Source: an uncultured Rhodovulum sp.
GTDB lineage: Bacteria > Pseudomonadota > Alphaproteobacteria > Rhodobacterales > Rhodobacteraceae
Assembly: GCA_946221765.1 (NCBI GenBank)
Contig: CAMIMK010000123.1
Location: 1 to 8,742 of the forward strand
DNA: 8,742 nucleotides
Reading direction: 5' to 3'
This document shows positions 1-5,259 of the stretch, one piece after another. Made by a program: the position numbers and the translations under genes. The notes under the pieces are model-generated. The model saw nothing but the letters and a program-made list of their open reading frames with translations, was not told the DNA's origin and searched no databases. The stretch's first letter is position 1; the number at the start of each line of letters is the position of its first letter.

Positions 1-5
1 CGATG

Positions 6-24
6 GCTCCCCGGGACGGGGAGC
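6..24 (-). terminator. Hairpin downstream of the galactose dehydrogenase gene
   Basis: A perfect 7-bp stem (GCTCCCC paired with GGGGAGC) with a 5-base loop lies about 36 bases past the stop codon of the minus-strand operon. No run of T follows on the minus strand, so it is not a classical intrinsic terminator. It could protect the 3' end of the mRNA, or belong to a gene just outside the window. The rest of positions 1-60 shows no coding signal. Confidence 0.3.
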
Positions 25-60
25 TTGAGGCCGGCGCTTCCCCCGGCGGACCGGCTGCCG

Positions 61-978
61 TCAGTCCTCGAAGGCCGCCACCTCGGTCCGCCGGCCGAGC
101 AGGAAGGCATCGGCCACGAGGATGAGGGGGGCCAGATCCACGTCCGACCCGCCCGCGGCCACCAGCTCCACGAAACGGGCATAGAGGCTGCGATACTCCC
201 GGTCCGGCGCCGCCACCGCCGCCTGCCCCGGCAGCTCCAGCCGGCTCCCGCCCTCGCGGAGGCGCAGCAGGCCGGCCTCCGTCTCCACCTCGATGTCCCA
301 GGTCTGCGGCCCGGTCTGGCGCCAGTCGAATGCCGCATGCCCGTCGACACCGCCCGCGAAGTCCAGCCGCGCGGCGATCGGCGCCGCCCGGTTGGCCGGA
401 AAGAACAGCGTGGCCCCGGCAAGATGCACCGGCTCCGGCAGGATCCGCGTCACGATCGACAGGGCGTTGATGCCGGGGTCGAAGACCCCGAGGCCCCCGG
501 GCTCCCAGATCCAGGCCTGCCCCGGATGCCAGCGCCGCACGTCCTCCTTCCAGGTGACCGTGATCCGCCGGGGCGGATGGGTGGCGAGAAAGGCCCGGGC
601 GGCCTCCACCCCCGCCGCAGCCCGGCTGTGCCAGGTCGCGAAGAGCGTGACGCCCTGCGCCGCGGCGAGCGCCGCGAGCGCCTGCACCTCCGCCACCGAC
701 ATCCCCGGCGGCTTTTCCAGCATCAGGTGCCGCCCCGCCCGCAGCACCGCTTCGGCCTGCGCGAACCGCCCCTGCGGCGGCGTGCAGAGGCTGACCGCCC
801 CGACCCCGGGCTCCCCCGCCAGCAGGGCCCCGACATCCGGGTAGCCGGGCAGGTCCGGCAGCGCGGCATTGCGGCTGGCGATGGCGGCCAGTTCCACGCC
901 GGGCGTGTCCGCGATGGCGGGCAGGTGCTGGTCGCGCGCGATCTTGCCGAGGCCGACGAGCCCGAGCCGCAGCGTCAC
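61..978 (-). CDS. gal: Gfo/Idh/MocA-family sugar 1-dehydrogenase (D-galactose / L-arabinose 1-dehydrogenase)
   Basis: This cytoplasmic NAD(P)-dependent enzyme likely oxidises D-galactose (or L-arabinose) at C1 to the aldonolactone, the first step of non-phosphorylative sugar breakdown. The 305-residue protein opens with a Rossmann fold (GLVGLGKIA, residues 6-14), carries the family EKP motif with the expected catalytic lysine at K89, and has the stretch WKEDVRRWHPGQAWIWEPGG (143-162) followed by DPGIN (167-171), which I associate with galactose and arabinose 1-dehydrogenases such as Azospirillum AraA. The start is GTG, whose last two bases begin the TGA stop of the aldolase gene just upstream, so the two are translationally coupled. 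The aldolase partner favours galactose as substrate. Arabinose or fucose activity cannot be excluded because this subfamily is often promiscuous. The family is clear, the exact substrate less so. Confidence 0.82.
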   Translation of the reverse strand: MTLRLGLVGLGKIARDQHLPAIADTPGVELAAIASRNAALPDLPGYPDVGALLAGEPGVGAVSLCTPPQGRFAQAEAVLRAGRHLMLEKPPGMSVAEVQALAALAAAQGVTLFATWHSRAAAGVEAARAFLATHPPRRITVTWKEDVRRWHPGQAWIWEPGGLGVFDPGINALSIVTRILPEPVHLAGATLFFPANRAAPIAARLDFAGGVDGHAAFDWRQTGPQTWDIEVETEAGLLRLREGGSRLELPGQAAVAAPDREYRSLYARFVELVAAGGSDVDLAPLILVADAFLLGRRTEVAAFED

Positions 979-1613
979 GCCGTCCCCCGCTGCCGCAATT
1001 CGCCCCAGGCCGCCACGAAGGCGCCGGCATTCGCCGCCACCTCGGCCGCGGCCATGCCCGGCCGGTAGAGGGCCGAGCCGAGGCCGAACCCGGCCGCCCC
1101 GGCCGCGTGATAGGCCCCCATCGTCGCGGGCGTGATGCCCCCGACCGGCAGGAAGGGCGTCCCCTTCGGAAAGACCGCCAGCATCGCCTTCAGCACCTGC
1201 GGCCCGGCGAGCTCGGCCGGAAAGAGCTTCAGCGCATCCGCCCCGGCCGCGAGGGCGGCGAAGCCCTCGGTCGGGGTGGCGATCCCCGGCGCACAGACGA
1301 GCCCCGCCTCCTTGGCCGCGCCGATGACCTTGGTGTCGCCATGCGGCATGACGATCAGCCGCCCGCCGGCCTCGGCCACCGACCAGACCGCCGCCGTCGT
1401 CAGCACCGTCCCGGCCCCGACGAGCGTGCTCGAGCCGAATTCGCGGGCCAGAAGCCGGATGCTCTCCAGCGGCTCGGGCGAGTTGAGCGGCACCTCGAGG
1501 ATCGCGAAGCCCGCCTCGACCAGCGCCCGCCCGACGGGCAGGGCCTCGGGCGGCGTCAGGCCGCGCAGGATCGCAACGAGCGGAAGCCGCTCAAGCCAAG
1601 GCTGCATGGACAT
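975..1613 (-). CDS. dgoA: 2-dehydro-3-deoxy-6-phosphogalactonate aldolase
   Basis: A class I aldolase that splits 2-keto-3-deoxy-6-phosphogalactonate into pyruvate and glyceraldehyde 3-phosphate, the last step of the De Ley-Doudoroff galactonate pathway. The 212-residue length and layout match the KDPG/KDPGal aldolase family: VAILRGL (13-19), the catalytic glutamate region ILEVPLNSP (38-46, E40), GAGTVL (67-72), and the Schiff-base lysine in ALKLFPAE (127-134, K129). The LNSP motif after the glutamate is what I associate with DgoA-type enzymes, whereas KDPG aldolases usually have a different residue set there. The start at 1613 has a strong ribosome binding site (AAGGGAGG, about 9 bases upstream). 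An alternative ATG two codons later is less well spaced. The gene leads the operon with the dehydrogenase. The usual kinase (dgoK) and dehydratase genes are absent here. Confidence 0.88.
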   Translation of the reverse strand: MSMQPWLERLPLVAILRGLTPPEALPVGRALVEAGFAILEVPLNSPEPLESIRLLAREFGSSTLVGAGTVLTTAAVWSVAEAGGRLIVMPHGDTKVIGAAKEAGLVCAPGIATPTEGFAALAAGADALKLFPAELAGPQVLKAMLAVFPKGTPFLPVGGITPATMGAYHAAGAAGFGLGSALYRPGMAAAEVAANAGAFVAAWGELRQRGTA

Positions 1614-1725
1614 CTGGCAGTGCCTCCCTTCCCGCCGGGACGCGGGTTTTGTTCAGTTGTCCGACGCCTGCGCCCTTTGTGCAAGACCCAGGGGGGGGGG
1701 AGGGCCGCGCCCGCCCCGACGCGGG
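1614..1725 (-). promoter_or_regulatory. Leader region of the dgoA-gal operon with a G10 tract
   Basis: This 112-base gap separates the scaffold gene from dgoA on the same strand. Read on the minus strand it holds a run of ten C (1700-1691), a weak -35-like TTGCAC (1684-1679), and GACAAC 17 bases later (1661-1656) as a poor -10. A possible regulator half-site, GTCGGACAA, lies at 1665-1657. A short hairpin (5-bp stem CCCGC/GCGGG, 1631-1646) sits just before the ribosome binding site. The promoter assignment is weak. The homopolymer is directly visible. Confidence 0.3.
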
Positions 1726-2172
1726 TCAGGCGGCGGCCAGCGCCGCGTCGCAGGCGTCGAGCGTCGCGTCGAGCGCCAGCAGGATCGAGGCGTGCCGGTT
1801 GCGATAGTCCCGCGCGGGCAGCAGGACCTCATAGCCCTCGAAGGGCGCGCCCGGCACCGGGCCGCCGGCCGTCAGCATCTGGTGGAGCGCGTCGCGGCCC
1901 CGCGCGACCTCGTCCCGGCCGAGCCCGAGGACGACCGCGCCGAGCACCGAGGCCGAGGCCTGGCCGAGGGCGCAGGCCCGGACCTCCTGCGCGAAATCGA
2001 CGATCCGCCCGTCCTTGAGCCGCAGGTCGACGGTGACGGTGGAACCGCAGAGCGGCGAGCGGCGCCGGGCGCTTGCCGCCGGGGGCGCCAGCCGCCCGGC
2101 ATGGGGAATCGCGGCCGCCAGCGCCAGGATGCGCTGGGAATAGAGCTTGATCATGTCGTCGCTGCCGTCCAT
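1726..2172 (-). CDS. IscU/SufU-like iron-sulfur cluster scaffold-family protein
   Basis: The 148-residue protein has the fold signature of the IscU/SufU/NifU-N family, whose members assemble Fe-S clusters on three cysteines in the cytoplasm. Visible landmarks are an N-terminal helix with IPHAGRL (22-28), the first cysteine in PLCGSTV (C42), the second in VRACALGQASASV (C67), and the C-terminal RNRHASILL segment (124-132). Two canonical features are missing: the residue at the third cysteine position is alanine (RHAS, A128), and the aspartate that normally follows the first cysteine (CGD) is serine (CGS). A stray C141 lies near the end. It may therefore act as a carrier, in tRNA or Fe-S maturation, or need a partner protein. 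The ATG at 2172 has GGGGAGG six bases upstream, so I prefer it to M7. It is divergent from hisI across 77 bases. Confidence 0.75.
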   Translation of the reverse strand: MDGSDDMIKLYSQRILALAAAIPHAGRLAPPAASARRRSPLCGSTVTVDLRLKDGRIVDFAQEVRACALGQASASVLGAVVLGLGRDEVARGRDALHQMLTAGGPVPGAPFEGYEVLLPARDYRNRHASILLALDATLDACDAALAAA

Positions 2173-2189
2173 CCCGGGCCTCCCCGCCC

Positions 2190-2217
2190 TTGCGCCCTTC
2201 CGGCCTTTCCATAGATA
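2190..2217 (+). promoter_or_regulatory. Candidate hisI promoter
   Basis: TTGCGC (2190-2195) and TAGATA (2212-2217) are spaced by 16 bases. Transcription would start near 2224, giving a leader of about 26 bases that contains the hisI ribosome binding site. The same AT-rich patch reads TATCTATGG on the minus strand and could also serve the divergent scaffold gene. Both boxes match the consensus only partially. Confidence 0.33.
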
Positions 2218-2249
2218 GGCGCAAATGCCGCCGCGGGAAAGGAGCCGCC

Positions 2250-2633
2250 ATGCCCGAAGCCTCGCCCCCCCAGTCGTCGCCGGAGTTCCGGATCGAGAGC
2301 CTGCGCTTCGATGCCCGCGGCCTGATCCCCGCCATCGCCCAGTCCCGCGACGGCGAGGTGCTGATGATGGCCTGGATGACCGCCGCCAGCCTCGCCGAGA
2401 CCCTCAGCACCGGGCAGGTCACCTACTGGTCCCGGTCGCGCAACGAATTGTGGCGCAAGGGCGAGACCTCGGGCCATGTCCAGCGGCTGGTGGAGCTCCG
2501 CATCGACTGCGACCGCGACTGCCTGCTGCTCGTTGTCGACCAGAAAGGCCCGGCCTGCCACACCAACCGCCGCAGCTGCTTCTTCACCGCTGTCCGCGAC
2601 GGCCACGAGGTGGTGACGTCCGACCCGCTCTGA
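2250..2633 (+). CDS. hisI: Phosphoribosyl-AMP cyclohydrolase
   Basis: HisI opens the purine ring of N1-(5-phosphoribosyl)-AMP, the third step of histidine biosynthesis, in the cytoplasm. The 127-residue protein is the single-domain form, without the HisE pyrophosphohydrolase domain found in enterobacterial HisIE. Diagnostic motifs are MMAWM (39-43), YWSRSRNELWRKGETSG (59-75), the metal site DCDRDC (86-91) and GPACHTN...SCFF (100-112). C87, C103 and C110 fit the zinc ligands, and D86, D88 and D90 fit the magnesium site. The frame is open further upstream, but the ATG at 2250 is chosen because AAAGGAG lies 5-6 bases before it and the longer N-terminus has no family resemblance. It stands alone rather than in a his operon, which is common for hisI in alphaproteobacteria. 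All key residues are present. Confidence 0.93.
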   Translation: MPEASPPQSSPEFRIESLRFDARGLIPAIAQSRDGEVLMMAWMTAASLAETLSTGQVTYWSRSRNELWRKGETSGHVQRLVELRIDCDRDCLLLVVDQKGPACHTNRRSCFFTAVRDGHEVVTSDPL

Positions 2634-2649
2634 CCGGGCCCGCCCCGGT
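2633..2649 (+). terminator. Short hairpin at the hisI stop codon
   Basis: ACCGGG and CCCGGT form a perfect 6-bp stem with a 5-base loop, starting at the last base of the hisI stop codon. No T-run follows, so this is at best a weak or Rho-assisted terminator. In DNA this GC-rich it may also be chance. Confidence 0.2.
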
Positions 2650-2676
2650 GCCCGCCACACGGCCTCGACGCTCCCC

Positions 2677-2704
2677 TTGATCGCCACGGCGGAATCGCTA
2701 TAGG
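2677..2704 (+). promoter_or_regulatory. Candidate rimO promoter implying a leaderless mRNA
   Basis: TTGATC (2677-2682) and TATAGG (2699-2704) are 16 bases apart, each matching four of six consensus positions. Seven bases past the -10 box is the A of the rimO ATG at 2711. No convincing ribosome binding site is visible before that ATG (only GGCGG, 2703-2707). Both points suggest the transcript begins at or next to the start codon. Confidence 0.42.
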
Positions 2705-2710
2705 CGGCCG

Positions 2711-4093
2711 ATGGCTCTCAATCCCCCGAATCTCCGCCCGGATCGCGCCCCGGCCCCGCAGTTCACCGACGCCCCCCGCTCCGGACAGCCCCGGATCGGC
2801 ATGGTCTCGCTCGGCTGCCCCAAGGCGCTGGTCGACAGCGAGCGCATCCTGACGCGGCTGCGCGCCGAGGGCTATGCGATCTCGCCCGACTACCAGGGCG
2901 CCGAGGCAGTCATCGTCAACACCTGCGGCTTTCTCGACAGCGCCCGGGCCGAGAGCCTGGAGGCGATCGGCGAGGCCCTGGCCGAGAACGGCCGGGTCAT
3001 CGTGACCGGCTGCCTCGGCGCCGAGGAAAGCATGATCCGCGGCACCCACCCGAGCGTGCTCGCCGTGACCGGCCCGCACCAGTACGAGGCGGTCCTCGAT
3101 GCCGTCCACACCGCCGTGCCGCCGGCGCCCGACCCCTTCGTCGACCTCCTGCCCGCGAGCGGCGTCAACCTGACCCCGCGCCACTACAGCTATCTCAAGA
3201 TCTCCGAGGGCTGTAACCACAAGTGCCGCTTCTGCATCATCCCCGACATGCGGGGATCCCTCGTGTCGCGTCCGGCCCATGCCGTGCTGCGCGAGGCGGA
3301 GAAGCTCGTCGAGGCCGGGGTGCGCGAGCTTCTCGTCATCAGCCAGGACACCTCCGCCTACGGCCTCGACCGCCGCCACGACAGCCACCCGTGGAAGGGC
3401 GGCACGGTCCGCTCCCACATCACCGACCTCGCGCGCGAACTGGGGGGGCTCGGCGCCTGGGTGCGCCTCCACTATGTCTATCCCTATCCGCATGTGCGGG
3501 ACCTGATCCCGCTGATGGCCGAGGGCCTGATCCTCCCCTATCTCGACGTGCCCTTCCAGCATTCGCACCCGGACGTGCTCCGCCGCATGGCCCGGCCGGC
3601 GGCGAGCGCGAAGACCCTCGACGAGATCGGCCGCTGGCGCGGGATCTGCCCGGACCTGACGCTGCGCTCGACCTTCATCGTCGGCTATCCGGGCGAGACC
3701 GAGGCCGAGTTCCAGCACCTGCTCGACTGGCTTGACGAGGCCCGCCTCGACCGCATCGGCTGCTTCAAGTACGAGAATGTTCCCGGCGCCCGCGCCAATG
3801 CCCTGCCCGACCATGTGCCGGAGGCGGAAAAGCAGGCGCGCTGGGAGCGGTTCATGGAAAAGGCCACGGCGATCAGCGCGGCGAAGCTCGCGGCCAGGGT
3901 CGGCACCCGCCTGCCCGTCATCGTCGACAGCGTCGAGGACGACGGCGCCACCTGCCGCACCCGGGGCGACGCGCCGGAGATCGACGGCAACCTCTTCATC
4001 GACGAGGATTTCGAGACGCTCGCCCCCGGCGACATCCTGACCGTCGAAGTCGAGGAAGCCTCCGACTACGACCTCTGGGGCCGGCGCGTCTGA
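2711..4093 (+). CDS. rimO: Ribosomal protein S12 (aspartate C3)-methylthiotransferase RimO
   Basis: RimO is a cytoplasmic radical-SAM enzyme with two [4Fe-4S] clusters that adds a methylthio group to the conserved aspartate of ribosomal protein S12. The 460-residue protein shows the three expected modules. The N-terminal MTTase domain (about 27-140) has cluster cysteines C36 (SLGCPKALVDSE), C72 (NTCGFLD) and C101 (TGCLG). The radical-SAM domain (about 155-390) has C168-x3-C172-x2-C175 in EGCNHKCRFC, then ISQDTSAYG (210-218) and later STFIVGYPGE. A C-terminal TRAM domain (about 393-460) follows, used for S12 recognition. The GCPKALVDSE and QDTSAYG motifs separate RimO from the tRNA enzyme MiaB. 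An extension of about 26 residues rich in Pro and Arg precedes the first motif. All catalytic cysteines are present. It is read as its own unit after hisI. Confidence 0.96.
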   Translation: MALNPPNLRPDRAPAPQFTDAPRSGQPRIGMVSLGCPKALVDSERILTRLRAEGYAISPDYQGAEAVIVNTCGFLDSARAESLEAIGEALAENGRVIVTGCLGAEESMIRGTHPSVLAVTGPHQYEAVLDAVHTAVPPAPDPFVDLLPASGVNLTPRHYSYLKISEGCNHKCRFCIIPDMRGSLVSRPAHAVLREAEKLVEAGVRELLVISQDTSAYGLDRRHDSHPWKGGTVRSHITDLARELGGLGAWVRLHYVYPYPHVRDLIPLMAEGLILPYLDVPFQHSHPDVLRRMARPAASAKTLDEIGRWRGICPDLTLRSTFIVGYPGETEAEFQHLLDWLDEARLDRIGCFKYENVPGARANALPDHVPEAEKQARWERFMEKATAISAAKLAARVGTRLPVIVDSVEDDGATCRTRGDAPEIDGNLFIDEDFETLAPGDILTVEVEEASDYDLWGRRV

Positions 4094-4108
4094 GATATCC
4101 GCCCCAAC

Positions 4109-4157
4109 TTGACAGAATCAGACGACACAGGCGTAGTCGAAGGCGTTGCAGCCGGAG
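4109..4157 (+). promoter_or_regulatory. Perfect -35 box and ribosome binding site before the 88-residue gene
   Basis: TTGACA at 4109-4114 matches the -35 consensus exactly, which is notable in such GC-rich surroundings. The best -10 at 17-19 bases is poor (around TAGTCG, 4134-4139). GGAG at 4154-4157 lies 10 bases before the ATG at 4168. No terminator for rimO is visible in this gap. Confidence 0.27.
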
Positions 4158-4167
4158 AATAGTTAAC

Positions 4168-4434
4168 ATGCGTCAAGTATATGCCGATCGCCTCCTCAAG
4201 CTGTCCAAAATGATCGACTCGCGGGAAGCACCGCTCGGGGTCGGACTGAAGAACCAGTGCTGGGCTGGTATCGCTTGGGAGGTTGCCTCCGCCCACCAAG
4301 CACGCGTCACCGAGTATTTCGGAATTTCCTTCCGCGAAATGCGCGACGCCATCAAGGGCAACAACCAGTGTGAGCCGGTCCGGCGGAACGCCACCATGTC
4401 TGCCCGATGCCGGGATCTCGCCGCCTCACGGTGA
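4168..4434 (+). CDS. Hypothetical 88-residue protein
   Basis: I do not recognise this protein. It is small and mixed in charge, with no signal peptide or membrane helix. It runs: a basic helix-like start (RLLKLSKMID, 8-17), a central NQCWAGIAWEVASAHQ (29-44), then YFGISFREMRDAIKGNN (50-66) and a basic tail with two more cysteines (C68, C81). The pattern of a Cys/Trp helix followed by FGIS-x2-E-x-n-GNN recalls small uncharacterised proteins with a short helical domain, but this is only an impression. Support for it being real comes from the ATG with GGAG 10 bases upstream and a perfect TTGACA further up. Codon use is much less GC-biased than in rimO, and its last nine bases overlap the end of the convergent gene. 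Both suggest acquired DNA. It could also be a spurious or decaying ORF. Confidence 0.5.
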   Translation: MRQVYADRLLKLSKMIDSREAPLGVGLKNQCWAGIAWEVASAHQARVTEYFGISFREMRDAIKGNNQCEPVRRNATMSARCRDLAASR

Positions 4435-5223
4435 ACTGGCGGCTCCTATCTTTATCCAGAGTTGCGCTCCATCGGCGTAGCTCAGCTGCGGCCGGAAGCC
4501 ATAGCGCCTGGCCGCAGCGCGACCGCGCCTAGTAAAGGGTACCGTATAGAAGACGCAGGGAGTATCTCGAAGCGCTAGCTGTGCAAGGCGATTGTCCAGA
4601 ACGCGGAGGATGTCGGCCTTTGTCCGCATCCCCCGCCCCGCAATGGCACCGATATAAAAGCTGCGCGTCTCGGAGCCTGTGGAGACATGCTCCGGCTCCA
4701 GGTCACGGCCCCGAAGCGTGCCCGCGAGCATCGCCTCTCCCGCCTCCTGGGTGATCGGGAAGACGTTAATGAAGCCCTTCGGCGCTGGGTGCGCCGGGTC
4801 CGCGCAGTTCCAAACCAGATGGTAGACCTCGGGGCAGGCCCGCCACATCCGTTCGTACCGTGCAAAATCCAAGGTGGAGCGAACCCCCTCGCGCCCGAGA
4901 AGGTCAACGATTAGCCGATAGGACAGCCCGAGTTGATCCTCCGCAACCCGGGTGACCTCAACACCATGGGCCACCCTTTCAGGATACCCGAGGATTCCCT
5001 CGGTCACCACCTGCCCCGCTGCGTAGATGCTCATCACCAGAGGCACCGCAAGCAGCGCCATCGCCACCACGAACATCACGCCCCCGGCCGTCAGGAAAGA
5101 GTTCCGGTATACAGCGATGTCGCCCATTCCCGGCAGACTCAGCCGGTCGAAGGCCGCCAGCGCCAGCAGGCCGCCTGAGACGGCGAAGACCGTGCCGATG
5201 ATCGACAGGATCCGGTCCACCAT
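4426..5223 (-). CDS. Membrane-anchored protein with a GNAT-like C-terminal domain
   Basis: I recognise no named family for this 265-residue protein, but two parts are visible. The N-terminus has two hydrophobic segments (about 5-24 and 44-68) forming a hairpin anchor, with no signal-cleavage site. Residues from about 118 onward look like a divergent GNAT acetyltransferase fold: GFINVFPITQEAGEAMLAG (150-168) resembles the strand-helix after beta-3 in GNATs, FYIGAIAGRG (189-198) fits the beta-4/acetyl-CoA region, a helix spans 201-218, and RRGRAAARRYGFRP (232-245) matches the typical final G-x-n-GF element. The Q/R-x-x-G-x-G/A acetyl-CoA loop is not clear, so activity is uncertain. The ATG at 5223 has only a close AGGGG before it. 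It follows the GNAT fusion gene by 36 bases on the same strand, so co-transcription is likely. The C-terminal half uses AT-richer codons than the N-terminal half. Its end overlaps the 88-residue gene by 9 bases. Confidence 0.62.
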   Translation of the reverse strand: MVDRILSIIGTVFAVSGGLLALAAFDRLSLPGMGDIAVYRNSFLTAGGVMFVVAMALLAVPLVMSIYAAGQVVTEGILGYPERVAHGVEVTRVAEDQLGLSYRLIVDLLGREGVRSTLDFARYERMWRACPEVYHLVWNCADPAHPAPKGFINVFPITQEAGEAMLAGTLRGRDLEPEHVSTGSETRSFYIGAIAGRGMRTKADILRVLDNRLAQLALRDTPCVFYTVPFTRRGRAAARRYGFRPQLSYADGAQLWIKIGAASSP

Positions 5224-5259
5224 CGCCCCTAGAACCCGCGGCCCGATCCCGCGGCGCCA

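Noticed and set aside
25..1068. Long plus-strand open frame opposite the galactose dehydrogenase gene.
   Set aside because: The protein is rich in Arg, Pro and Gly with no recognisable motif, a typical antisense shadow in GC-rich DNA. The minus-strand frame has clear family motifs.
1631..1650. Plus-strand hairpin (CCCGC/GCGGG) followed by TTTT, like an intrinsic terminator.
   Set aside because: No plus-strand gene lies upstream of it, the stem is only five base pairs, and it falls in the leader of the minus-strand dgoA gene.
2225..2680. An ATG at 2225 sits near the predicted hisI transcription start and opens a frame overlapping hisI.
   Set aside because: It encodes an Arg/Pro-rich shadow protein, and the hisI ATG at 2250 has a proper ribosome binding site. 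A competing leaderless start is possible but unsupported.
2423..3814. Long minus-strand open frame opposite hisI and rimO.
   Set aside because: It lies antisense to two certain enzymes, spans their intergenic region, and has low-complexity composition without any known motif.
4066..4299. 77-residue minus-strand frame across the rimO end and the small orphan gene.
   Set aside because: It has no ribosome binding site and no motif, and it is antisense to a better supported frame.
4468..4500. The string GGCGTAGCTCAGCTGCGG resembles the 5' part and A-box of a tRNA gene.
   Set aside because: No matching acceptor stem, anticodon arm or GTTCGAATC-type T-loop follows at the right distance, and the bases code for the C-terminus of the minus-strand membrane gene.
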